Assembly (NCBI RefSeq): GCF_003014735.1
Contig: NZ_PYAX01000006.1
Coordinates: 186,001 to 250,000 of the forward strand
Length of the DNA stretch: 64,000 nt
Source of the DNA: Saccharothrix carnea
Lineage (GTDB): Bacteria > Actinomycetota > Actinomycetes > Mycobacteriales > Pseudonocardiaceae
Direction of reading: 5' to 3'
The notes under the pieces were generated by a model that did no database searches, was not told the origin of the DNA, and worked only from the letters and a program-made list of their open reading frames with translations. Within the stretch, counting starts at the first letter, position 1. Every line of letters starts with the position of its first letter. The position numbers and the translations under genes are program-made. Shown piece by piece: positions 27,757-35,505 of the stretch.

Positions 27757-30078
27757 TCAGAGCTTCACGAGGGGCACGCCGCCGATGAGCATCAGCCGCA
27801 CCGTCCCCGCGCCGCCGAAGTCGATCGTGGCGGTCGCACGCGGCCCCGAGCCGTCCACGGCCACCACGCGGCCGAGCCCGTACTTGTCGTGGCTCACCCG
27901 GTCGCCCACGTCCAGCTTCAGCGCGGGCGTGTCCTTCCAGTTCGCGTTCGTCGGCGCGGGGCGCGACGGGCCGGACCCGCGGCCCCACGACGTCGGCGCG
28001 GACGGCGCGCTGCGCTTGGGCTCCACCCGCCGCCAGTCGAGGAGGTCGGCCGGGATCTCGTCCAGGAACCGCGACGCCGGGTTCGCGGACGGCTGGCCCC
28101 ACGCCGAGCGCACCAGCGCCCGCGACAGGTACAGCCGCTTCCGGGCACGCGTGATGCCCACGTACGCCAGGCGCCGCTCCTCGGCCAGCTCCGCGGGGTC
28201 GCCCAAGGCGCGCATGTGCGGGAAGACGCCGTCCTCCCAGCCGGTGCAGAACACCACCGGGTACTCCAGGCCCTTGGCGGTGTGCAGCGTCATCAGCGTG
28301 ACCACGCCATCGGACTCCGCGTCGGGCACCGAGTCGGCGTCCGCGACCAGCGACACCCGCTCCAGGAACGCGGCCAGCGAACCCTCGGCGGGCAGATCCC
28401 CGAAATCAGGAGATGCAGCCTCGTCGGGCGGGGGGGTGTTCAAGTCGGTGAACTCGCGGGCCACCGTGACCAGCTCGTTCAGGTTCTCCACCCGGGTGTG
28501 GTCCTGCGGGTCCTCGCTGGCCTCCAGCTCGGCCCGGTAGGCGGTCTTGTCCAGCACCGCTTCCAGGATGTCGGCCACGTCGTCGCCGCGCTCGACCAGC
28601 TCGCCGAGCTCGTCCATCATCTCGACGAAACCGGCGATCGCGTTGCGCGAGCGCGGGTTGAGCAGCGGCACCTTGCCCGTCACCGCGTCGCGCAGCGCCG
28701 CCGCGAAACCGATCCGCTCGCGCTCGGCGTACATCGACACGCACGCCTCCGCGCGCTCGCCGATGCCGCGCTTGGGCACGTTCAGGATCCGCCGCAACGA
28801 CACCGTGTCGTCGGGGTTGGACAGCGCCCGCAGGTACGCCAGGGCGTCCCGCACCTCGCGCCGCTCGTAGAACCGGACGCCGCCGACCACCTTGTAGGGC
28901 AGGCCGAGGCGGATGAAGATCTCCTCGAACACGCGCGACTGGTTGTTGGTCCGGTAGAACACGGCGATCTCGCCGTTGTTCGCCTCGCCCGTGTCGACCA
29001 GGCGGTCGATCTCGTTCGCGACGAACTGCGCCTCGTCGTGCTCGTTGTCCGCGACGTAGCCGACGATCTTCTCGCCGTCGCCCAGGTCGCTCCACAGCCT
29101 CTTGTCCCGGCGGTCGGGGTTGCGCGAGATGACCGTGTTCGCCGCGCTCAGGATCGTCTGCGTGGACCGGTAGTTCTGCTCCAGCAGGATCGTGGTGGCC
29201 TGCGGGTAGTCGCGCTCGAACTCCACGATGTTGCGGATCGTCGCGCCGCGGAAGGCGTAGATCGACTGGTCGGCGTCGCCCACCACGCACAGCTCGCCCG
29301 CCGGCACGCCGTCCGAGCCGGTCCCGATCAGCTCCCGGACCAGCGTGTACTGGGCGTGGTTGGTGTCCTGGTACTCGTCGACCAGCACGTGCCGGAACCG
29401 GCGGTGGTAGTGCTCGGCCACGTCCGGGTGGTTCTGCAGCAGCTCGACGGTCCGCATGATCAGGTCGTCGAAGTCGAGCGAGTTCGAGTCGCCGAGCCTG
29501 CGCTGGTAGCTCTCGTAGACCTCGGCGACCCGGCGCTCCAGGTCGTTGGCCGCGCGCTCCTTGGCGGTGGCCGCGTCGACCAGCTCGTTCTTCAGGTTCG
29601 AGATGTGGATCGCCAGCGTGCGCGCCGGGTAGCGCTTGGGGTCCAGGTCGAGGTCGCGCGCCACCAGCGTGATCAGCCGGCGGGTGTCGTCGGAGTCGTA
29701 GATCGAGAAGTTGGACGACATGCCGAGGGTCTTGGCCTCGCGGCGCATGACCCGGACGCACATCGAGTGGAACGTGGACACCCACATCGAGCGGGCCCGC
29801 GCGCCGACCAGGTCGGCCACGCGTTCCTTCATCTCGGCGGCGGCCTTGTTGGTGAAGGTGATCGCCATGACCTCGCCGGGGTGGACGTTGCGCTCGGCGA
29901 GCAGGTAGGCGATCCGGCGGGTGAGCACGCGCGTCTTGCCCGAGCCCGCACCGGCGACGACCAGCAGCGGGGCGCCCGAGTGCTCGACGGCCCGCCGCTG
30001 GGACGGGTTGAGGTCTTCGAGCAGCCGCGCGGACCGGGAGGCGGGGGGACTTGCAGGCAAGTCGAACAAGGCGCTCAT
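27757..30078 (-). CDS. pcrA: UvrD/PcrA superfamily 1 DNA helicase
   Basis: A 773-aa ATP-dependent 3'-5' helicase for repair and removal of nucleoprotein blocks (uvrD1 in mycobacteria). Motifs in order: Q motif LNPSQRRAVEH, Walker A GAGSGKT, motif Ia AITFTNKAA, Walker B VDEYQDTN, motif III VVGDADQSIYAFRGA, motif IV EQNYRST, motif V TLHTAKGLEYPVVF, and motif VI EERRLAYVGITRAR. The C-terminal beta-rich Tudor-like domain (DVGDRVSHDKYGLGRVVAVDG) binds RNA polymerase in relatives. Located opposite chorismate mutase as in M. tuberculosis. Confidence 0.96.
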   Translation of the reverse strand: MSALFDLPASPPASRSARLLEDLNPSQRRAVEHSGAPLLVVAGAGSGKTRVLTRRIAYLLAERNVHPGEVMAITFTNKAAAEMKERVADLVGARARSMWVSTFHSMCVRVMRREAKTLGMSSNFSIYDSDDTRRLITLVARDLDLDPKRYPARTLAIHISNLKNELVDAATAKERAANDLERRVAEVYESYQRRLGDSNSLDFDDLIMRTVELLQNHPDVAEHYHRRFRHVLVDEYQDTNHAQYTLVRELIGTGSDGVPAGELCVVGDADQSIYAFRGATIRNIVEFERDYPQATTILLEQNYRSTQTILSAANTVISRNPDRRDKRLWSDLGDGEKIVGYVADNEHDEAQFVANEIDRLVDTGEANNGEIAVFYRTNNQSRVFEEIFIRLGLPYKVVGGVRFYERREVRDALAYLRALSNPDDTVSLRRILNVPKRGIGERAEACVSMYAERERIGFAAALRDAVTGKVPLLNPRSRNAIAGFVEMMDELGELVERGDDVADILEAVLDKTAYRAELEASEDPQDHTRVENLNELVTVAREFTDLNTPPPDEAASPDFGDLPAEGSLAAFLERVSLVADADSVPDAESDGVVTLMTLHTAKGLEYPVVFCTGWEDGVFPHMRALGDPAELAEERRLAYVGITRARKRLYLSRALVRSAWGQPSANPASRFLDEIPADLLDWRRVEPKRSAPSAPTSWGRGSGPSRPAPTNANWKDTPALKLDVGDRVSHDKYGLGRVVAVDGSGPRATATIDFGGAGTVRLMLIGGVPLVKL

Positions 30079-30141
30079 CGCCTGTTCACGTTACCGGGTA
30101 CCCCCGACAGCCCGTGCCTGTGGCATGATGAGGCGGTGCGC

Positions 30142-30198
30142 ATGGCCCACTTCGAGTTTTTTTACGGGAACCGGACTCCGGCTCCCGTGGACCGCTAG
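30142..30198 (+). CDS. Phe/Tyr-rich leader peptide of the chorismate mutase attenuator
   Basis: ATG 30142 with GAGG 8 nt upstream opens an 18-codon frame ending in TAG 30198: MAHFEFFYGNRTPAPVDR. The control codons are Phe-Glu-Phe-Phe-Tyr (30151-30165). The two adjacent TTT codons are rare in this genome and create a 7-T run. It lies ~100 nt upstream of chorismate mutase, with a strong terminator between. By analogy with pheA-type leaders, ribosome stalling on scarce Phe/Tyr-tRNA would allow read-through. Confidence 0.85.
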   Translation: MAHFEFFYGNRTPAPVDR

Positions 30199-30248
30199 CG
30201 CCGACAAGCCACCACGAAGCCCCGGAGTCCTCGGACCCCGGGGCTTCG
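30173..30248 (+). promoter_or_regulatory. Transcription attenuator (antiterminator/terminator) of chorismate mutase
   Basis: Terminator: CGAAGCCCCGG (30215-30225) pairs perfectly over 11 bp with 30238-30248, extended by GTCC/GGAC inside. Antiterminator: GGACTCCGG at 30173-30181, inside the leader's Arg-Thr-Pro codons, is a perfect 9-nt complement of CCGGAGTCC at 30222-30230, which overlaps the terminator's 5' arm. The two structures exclude one another. No U-run follows, as is usual for this genome's terminators. Confidence 0.8.
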
Positions 30249-30294
30249 CTGCTGCCAGGGCTGGGACTCCAACCAGAGTCGAGAGGTCGTCACG

Positions 30295-30555
30295 ATGAAC
30301 AGCACCGAAGCCGCCCCGGACATCGATTCGCTGCGCCAGGAGATCGACCACCTGGACGCGGAACTGCTGCGGCTGGTCAAGCGACGGGTCGAGATCTCCA
30401 AGATCATCGGCGCGGCGCGGATGGCCGCCGGCGGCACGAGGATCGTGCACAACCGGGAGATCGACGTGATCAACCGCTACAAGGAACTCGGCCCGGACGG
30501 CCGCGACCTGGCGATGATCCTGCTCAAGCTGGGCCGCGGCCACCTGGGGCGCTAG
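30295..30555 (+). CDS. Chorismate mutase (AroQ type)
   Basis: An 86-aa all-helical AroQ-delta-type enzyme converting chorismate to prephenate, the branch to Phe and Tyr. The helix-1 region IDSLRQEIDHLDAELLRLVKRRVEISKIIG carries the conserved Arg/Lys. The C-terminal [23 protein letters not shown] is very like M. tuberculosis Rv0948c, whose C-terminus docks on DAHP synthase. Control by the leader upstream fits this role. Its last 32 nt overlap the convergent deacetylase gene. Confidence 0.95.
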   Translation: MNSTEAAPDIDSLRQEIDHLDAELLRLVKRRVEISKIIGAARMAAGGTRIVHNREIDVINRYKELGPDGRDLAMILLKLGRGHLGR

Positions 30556-31612
30556 CGCAGAACGCCCAGCTGGTCAGTGCTGATTTGGCCTTGGCCAGGT
30601 CCGCACTCACCAGCTGGGCGTCGTCCGGCACGTAGGCCAGTGGGTCCTCCAAGAGGTCCAGTCCGAGCAGGCCCTCCACCAGGGCGTGCAGGCACAACGC
30701 CGAGTAGCCGCGCAGGTAGCCGCCCTCCTGCGTGAGCACGGTCGGCAGGCCGAGCCCCGACACGACCCGGCCGATGTCGCGGTACCCGGCGGCGGTGAGG
30801 TTGTGCCTGCCGTTCGGGTCGAACGCCGACCCGTCGAAGCCCGAGGCGCACACCAGGAAGTCCGCGCCGAATTCGGCCAGCGCCGGCAACGCGATCTCCG
30901 CCAGCGCGCGCCGGTACGCCTCGTCACCCGCGCCCAGGGACAGCTCGACGTTGATGTTCGAGGCACCCGACTCGGCGGGCGCGCCGGTCTGGGCGTGGTT
31001 GGCGCCCCACGGGCCGTGCCGCATGTGCACGGACACCGTGAGCACGTCGGGCGTGTCGCGGAACACCTCCTGCGTGCCGTTGCCGTGGTGCACGTCCCAG
31101 TCCAGGACGGCGACCCGGCGGCCGGCGCGCCGTGCCGTCTCGGCGACCAGGGCGGCGTTGTTGACCAGGCAGTACCCGTCCGCCATGGCCGGCTGGGCGT
31201 GGTGGCCGGGCGGGCGCACCAGGGCGTAGGCCAGGCGGGTCCGACCGGCCGCGACCGCCTCGTACGCCGCCAGCGCGGTGCCGGCGGCGGCGCGGATCGC
31301 GTCCCACGAGCCGGGGCCGACGACGGTGTTGACCTCGACGGCGGTGCGCCGCTCGCACGCGGCGCGCAGTCCGGCCAGGTAGGACGGCTCGTGGACGCGG
31401 GCCAGCTCCTCGTCGTCGGCGAACCGACCGGTCGACCAGGACAGGTGCGGCGCGACGGGGCCGTGCGCCAGCGCGTGCCGGAACGTGCGCAGCCGGGCCG
31501 CGTTCTCCGGGTGCGGTTCGGGCGCGTCGAGCCAGTCCCACCGGCCGGGCAGCTCCCACAGCCCGGTGCCGGTGTCGTGCTCCAGGCAGGCGTCGTGCCA
31601 GAAGACCTCCAC
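30524..31612 (-). CDS. Class II histone-deacetylase-family hydrolase
   Basis: A 362-aa zinc deacetylase fold: [13 protein letters not shown] (catalytic His pair), [15 protein letters not shown] (metal Asp and His), the metal Asp in [12 protein letters not shown], and [10 protein letters not shown] with the transition-state Tyr. Bacterial members act on acetylated polyamines, proteins or other amides; the substrate here is unknown. The start [15 protein letters not shown] is characteristic of the class II subgroup. The gene is convergent with, and overlaps, chorismate mutase. Confidence 0.9.
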   Translation of the reverse strand: MEVFWHDACLEHDTGTGLWELPGRWDWLDAPEPHPENAARLRTFRHALAHGPVAPHLSWSTGRFADDEELARVHEPSYLAGLRAACERRTAVEVNTVVGPGSWDAIRAAAGTALAAYEAVAAGRTRLAYALVRPPGHHAQPAMADGYCLVNNAALVAETARRAGRRVAVLDWDVHHGNGTQEVFRDTPDVLTVSVHMRHGPWGANHAQTGAPAESGASNINVELSLGAGDEAYRRALAEIALPALAEFGADFLVCASGFDGSAFDPNGRHNLTAAGYRDIGRVVSGLGLPTVLTQEGGYLRGYSALCLHALVEGLLGLDLLEDPLAYVPDDAQLVSADLAKAKSALTSWAFCASAPGGRGPA

Positions 31613-31676
31613 CCCTGGGAGATATCAGGGCGATCACGGATGGTCCAGCGGGTTTGGCCGAGGGCACACTGGTGTC

Positions 31677-31991
31677 ATGGTCATCGGTCTCATCACGGGC
31701 CTCATCGCGATCCTGGGTGTGCTCGCCGCGCTGGCGCACGACGGTTACCTCGCGATGCTCGGTTCCGCCGCCAAGTCCAAGCGCGCCGCGGGCGCGCCCA
31801 TCGCCCAGTACGTGCGCAGCCGGTGGACCCTCGCCGGGGTGACGACGATCATCGCCCTCGTCGGCCTGCTGATCACGTCGGGCGGGTCCACGTCGGGCGA
31901 CATCATCGGCGCGCTGATCGCGGGCGGTGCCGGCCTGGCCGCCACCAACGCGCTCCAGGGCACCAGGAAGAAGCTGAACAGCGGGAGCTGA
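31677..31991 (+). CDS. Small two-helix membrane protein
   Basis: A 104-aa protein with hydrophobic segments at residues ~2-20 and 53-72 and a Gly/Ala-rich third segment ([16 protein letters not shown]), with a basic C-terminus. GAGGG lies about 11 nt before the ATG. Not recognised. It is divergent from the deacetylase gene. Confidence 0.65.
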   Translation: MVIGLITGLIAILGVLAALAHDGYLAMLGSAAKSKRAAGAPIAQYVRSRWTLAGVTTIIALVGLLITSGGSTSGDIIGALIAGGAGLAATNALQGTRKKLNSGS

Positions 31992-32142
31992 AGATTCACT
32001 CATCCGTGTGTCGCTCAGCCCCACAAGGCTGATCTGCGCAGCTCTACGTGCACCCTGCACCTAATCTGAGGCGGCGGGGTCCTCGGCGTCCCACCCCCAT
32101 GCCCCGCGCCAGTTGAACCCACCAGGTGAGTTCGAGCCCGAA

Positions 32143-32155
32143 CGGGTGACGCAAC
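32143..32155 (+). promoter_or_regulatory. Shared upstream motif CGGGTGACGCAAC, copy 1
   Basis: This 13-bp sequence, preceded by CCCGAA, lies 44 nt before the receptor-like gene at 32199. An identical 13-mer lies 69 nt before the kinase gene at 36963. A related CGAACGGGTG occurs at 35220 and 35279. It could be a shared regulator site; factor unknown. Confidence 0.4.
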
Positions 32156-32198
32156 CGCGAGGGCCGTCAGGTCGGGGGGCGGGAGGGGTCTGCAGAGC

Positions 32199-33086
32199 AT
32201 GGACATCGGGGAACCGGAACGGTCGGGTCGGCATCGGCTGGAGGACGGGGCGGCGATCTGGCTGCCGATGGGCGGTGAGCTGGACCACACACCGTTCGAC
32301 GACGCGGCCACGCGACCGGTGCCCGCACCGCTGCCGCCGCCGGACCCGTTCGTCGACACCGACGCCATGGGGCTGCGCAAGTTCAACATCGGCCTGGTGC
32401 CCGCCTCGGTGACCCCGCCCCGGACGTGGAAGCGGGCCGCCTGGTTCGCCGTGCTGTCGTCGGCGGGCGTCCTGGTCGGCCTGGCCGTCGCGGCGGCCAA
32501 CCTGGTCGGCACCAACCAGCCCGCCGAGCGCATCGGCCTGCCCGGCTACCCGACCGACGTACCGCTGCTGACCGGCTTCGCCACCACACCGCCTCCCCCG
32601 ACCACCTCCACGGCGCGCCGCGTGCCCGCCGAGGCCGTGGCGAACGGGCTCGTCGCCGCCAACGGTGACCGAACCGACCCGGGCGGCGGCTCCGCGGTCG
32701 ACCTCACCGCCGCCACCCCAGGCCCGGAGACCGCCCCGCACGTCACCACGGTCCCCGCGCACGCGGAGCCGATCGTGGACGCCGAGACGATCGCGGAGAG
32801 CACCGAGCTGTTCTACGAAGAGGTCGCGGCGAACTCCGACACCGCGCTGACGCTGGTCTCGGACACGTTCCGGCTGGCCGGCGGGGTGCTGCTGGAGCAG
32901 GAGTTCGCGGACGTGTCGCTGATCGAGGTGCGGGAGATCACCGTGGACCCGACGCGGGGCATCACGGTGAGCACGCTGGAGGTGACCCACCGGGACGGGT
33001 CCAGGACCACGCAGCGGCGCGAACTCGTCTTCACCACCGGCCGGGAACCGCTGATCGACGGCGAGCGGTCCGCTGCCGGTGCTTGA
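32199..33086 (+). CDS. Single-pass membrane protein with receptor-like C-terminal domain
   Basis: A 295-aa protein. A cytosolic Pro-rich stretch of ~80 residues is followed by one transmembrane helix (~80-103), a Pro/Thr linker, then a C-terminal ~100-residue domain (ESTELFYEEVAANSDTALTLV through RRELVFTTGREPLIDGE) that looks NTF2-like and resembles the extracellular ends of the kinases at 36963 and 41183. The ATG follows GGGAGGGG. It may be a kinase-less receptor or partner of those kinases. Confidence 0.65.
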   Translation: MDIGEPERSGRHRLEDGAAIWLPMGGELDHTPFDDAATRPVPAPLPPPDPFVDTDAMGLRKFNIGLVPASVTPPRTWKRAAWFAVLSSAGVLVGLAVAAANLVGTNQPAERIGLPGYPTDVPLLTGFATTPPPPTTSTARRVPAEAVANGLVAANGDRTDPGGGSAVDLTAATPGPETAPHVTTVPAHAEPIVDAETIAESTELFYEEVAANSDTALTLVSDTFRLAGGVLLEQEFADVSLIEVREITVDPTRGITVSTLEVTHRDGSRTTQRRELVFTTGREPLIDGERSAAGA

Positions 33087-33248
33087 AACCGCACTCCTGG
33101 TGGGCGTCGTTCCGTAGTCCTTCGTCCGTTCGAGGGACGGCTTTTGACCACTGGCCGCCACGAACGAGTGAAGTCCCTGGTTGAGCTGGATTCCCGCCGG
33201 TCCACCACGGTACGAGTCTTGGCGACGACACGACCGAGGGAGTCGCCA

Positions 33249-34034
33249 GTGCAGCGCCCTACGACGAGCGGTCGCAGGCACAACCGCGCGGGATCGGTCA
33301 CGGTGGCTGAGCTGCTCAGGAAGCAGCCGGCACCGGCGCGGGTCCGGCACCGCGAGCAGGCCGCCACCCATGGCCTGATCGCCGACCTGCTGCGCGAGCA
33401 GGAGGACCCGAGGCTGTCCGCGAGACGACCCACCCGGGCGGCGAAGCTCGCCGGTGTGACCACCGGGGCGGTGGTGCTGCTCGCCTCGATCGCCGCGGCC
33501 TCCGTCCTGGTGGGCAACCGCGACGCGGGGCCCGACCTGCCGCGGGTGGAGCCGCCCGGTTCGATCACCGGCTCGTCGGCGCTGCGGCCGGACCTGCTGT
33601 CGGCCCAGCTGGGCGGCGTGCGGCCGGAGCGCATTGCGGCACCCGCTCGGCCGGCCGTGCCGTTGACCGCCCACGTGACGGATGAATCGCCGGTGGTGAT
33701 GCCGTCTCCGCACGTCGACGTCGGGCCGGAACCGCAGGTCGACGTCGTGCGGCGGTTCTTCGAGCTGCTGCCCGCGCAGCCCGCGGAGGCGTCCCGGCTG
33801 CTGGCGCCGGAGCTGCTCGGTGGCAGCCCGGGCGACTTCGTCGAGTCCTGGGGTCACGTGCAGGCGATCACGATCGAGTCGACGTCGCTGCGGCCGGACG
33901 GCGCGGTGCTGGCGGTCGTCTCGCTGCAGGAGCGCACCGGTCGGTGGCTGCGGGTCGAGCAGGTTTTCCGGTTGACCGACACGAGCGTGCCGCGCATCGT
34001 CGCGACCGAAGTCCTATCGGCCCAACGGCGTTGA
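33249..34034 (+). CDS. Single-pass membrane protein with VAELL/IADLL motifs and NTF2-like domain
   Basis: A 261-aa protein from GTG 33249 (GAGGGAG, 6-nt spacing). The cytosolic N-terminus carries two copies of a short motif (VTVAELLRKQ, LIADLLREQ). One transmembrane helix (~67-90) is followed by a linker, then a ~95-residue C-terminal domain (VVRRFFELLPAQPAEASRLL onward) similar in pattern to the kinase receptor domains nearby. Upstream, 33087-33248 holds a small hairpin CGTCC/GGACG followed by TTTT near 33137-33155. Function unknown. Confidence 0.65.
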   Translation: MQRPTTSGRRHNRAGSVTVAELLRKQPAPARVRHREQAATHGLIADLLREQEDPRLSARRPTRAAKLAGVTTGAVVLLASIAAASVLVGNRDAGPDLPRVEPPGSITGSSALRPDLLSAQLGGVRPERIAAPARPAVPLTAHVTDESPVVMPSPHVDVGPEPQVDVVRRFFELLPAQPAEASRLLAPELLGGSPGDFVESWGHVQAITIESTSLRPDGAVLAVVSLQERTGRWLRVEQVFRLTDTSVPRIVATEVLSAQRR

Positions 34035-34192
34035 CGCTCGGTAGCGATCACGGTCTTGTTGTTCACTCAGCGTTCAACAAACCACAGATACCGTAGGAAA
34101 CTTCACTCAAAGGGGTTACGTAGACGGTCACGATTCGGTATCCATGGTCCCGGTCAGTAGCGCAACGCTCTCTCCGGGAAAGGTGTCCAGCG

Positions 34193-35146
34193 GTGTCGAA
34201 CGACGACAAACGCCGTCGACAGGATGGCTCGACGGCCAAGCTGTCGGTCGCCGACCTGCTCGCCAGGCGTGAGGCGGAGACGCAGCCGATCCCGCGGATC
34301 ACCGCCGGTGGAACCGGCAATCAGACAGCAGTCGGTGGAACCGGCCTTCAGACAGCAGTCGGTGGAACCGGCACCAGGATCACCGAACGGCCCGCCGTCG
34401 AGCGGCCGGACGACGACGAGGAGACCGTGCGGTTCTCGGCCGCCGCCCTGGCCGGTGCGACCAACCTCTCCGGTCGCGAGCTGCACGTCACCGAACTGCT
34501 GCGCCGCGAGGGCCGCGCCGGTGAAGAGGAGCGCGGCGGCGGGTTCTCCGTGCCGAAGCTCGTCGCGATGGCCAGCGGCGGCGTGGTGCTCGCCGGCACC
34601 GTCGCGTTCACCGCGTCCAACCTGATGTCGTCCCCGGACGAGCGCCCGCTGGCGGAGGTGCGCTTCGACGCACGCCCGGCGGCCCGCGCCACCAACACGC
34701 TCACGAAGGACCTCGCTGCCGCCGCTGCCCAGCAGCAGGCCCAGCAGCCGCAGGCCGAGACCACCACGACGACGCCGGAGCAGGCGCCCGAACCGACGAC
34801 CCAGCGCGCGCCGCGGCCCAACACGCAGCAGCAGCAGCAGACGACGACCACGACGACCCAGCAGCAGACGCAGCAGCAGGCGCCGACGAGCACGACCACG
34901 CAGCCGCCGAGCTCCAGCAGCCAGCAGACGACGACCCCGGCGCCGAGCACGAGCACCACGACGCCACCGCCGCCGAGCAGCAACAGCACGCAGCCGCCGT
35001 CGTCCTCCACGCCGCCGTCCTCGTCCAACCCGAGCACCCCGCCGTCCGAGGACAACGGCTCGGGCCTCGGCCTCGACCTGGACCTCGACCTGGGCGGGAT
35101 CCTGAACCCCATCGGCGGGTTCGACTTCTTCGCTCCGGCCAGCTGA
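34193..35146 (+). CDS. Single-pass membrane protein, VADLL motifs and Thr/Gln/Ser/Pro-rich stalk
   Basis: A 317-aa protein. The cytosolic part has LSVADLLARRE and LHVTELLRREG, the same short motif as the preceding gene, and a GGTG-x-QTAV tandem. One transmembrane helix (~123-145) is followed by an extracytoplasmic low-complexity stalk (runs of Thr, Gln and Ser-Pro) and a Gly/Leu/Asp-rich end (GLGLDLDLDLGG). It looks like a wall-spanning or O-mannosylated stalk protein. No enzymatic domain. GTG start at 34193. Confidence 0.65.
   Translation: MSNDDKRRRQDGSTAKLSVADLLARREAETQPIPRITAGGTGNQTAVGGTGLQTAVGGTGTRITERPAVERPDDDEETVRFSAAALAGATNLSGRELHVTELLRREGRAGEEERGGGFSVPKLVAMASGGVVLAGTVAFTASNLMSSPDERPLAEVRFDARPAARATNTLTKDLAAAAAQQQAQQPQAETTTTTPEQAPEPTTQRAPRPNTQQQQQTTTTTTQQQTQQQAPTSTTTQPPSSSSQQTTTPAPSTSTTTPPPPSSNSTQPPSSSTPPSSSNPSTPPSEDNGSGLGLDLDLDLGGILNPIGGFDFFAPAS
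34307..34372 (+). repeat. 27-bp coding tandem repeat
   Basis: Two nearly identical 27-bp units (34307-34333 and 34334-34360, differing by two bases) plus a 12-bp partial unit encode GGTGNQTAV, GGTGLQTAV, GGTG. The near identity suggests recent expansion by slippage. Confidence 0.85.
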
Positions 35147-35169
35147 CCACCACCCCGACGTTCCGCCAC

Positions 35170-35198
35170 CCCGCCGCTCGGTGTGCCCGAGCGGCGGG
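35170..35198. terminator. Hairpin terminator
   Basis: A 12-bp GC stem (CCCGCCGCTCGG with 35187-35198, loop TGTGC) lies 24 nt after the preceding stop. The rest of 35199-35448 has no gene but holds CGAACGGG at 35220 and 35279 and its complement CCCGTTCG at 35247. Confidence 0.75.
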
Positions 35199-35448
35199 TT
35201 CGCCGCGACCTCTGGCACTCGAACGGGTGATCCAGTGGGCAATTAGCCCGTTCGGCCTCAAAACTGGTGATCTTCGTGCGAACGGGTGTCCTTACGGCTC
35301 GGTATCAGGTATCCCTTCCCGGTCACCTCTCGGCTCACGTGACCTGCGCAACGGCTCGAAAGGCGTAGTCACGGCCGGGGTAGGCTCTGCGGGCGAGCGG
35401 TGGCCTAGCCTGTTCCGCGCACCGATCCGCACGACGAGGAGCCCGAGC

Positions 35449-35505
35449 GTGAGACCTGCTGCCCTTGCCGCGGTCACGCAGCGCCCCAGCGAGGTGGTCC
35501 GGTGA
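35449..35505 (+). CDS. 18-codon upstream ORF coupled to the first kinase
   Basis: GTG 35449 has a strong GAGGAG site 7 nt upstream and encodes MRPAALAAVTQRPSEVVR. Its TGA overlaps the kinase GTG (GTGA), a typical translational-coupling junction. The peptide has no family. It may be a regulatory leader or a device to set kinase translation. Confidence 0.6.
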   Translation: MRPAALAAVTQRPSEVVR

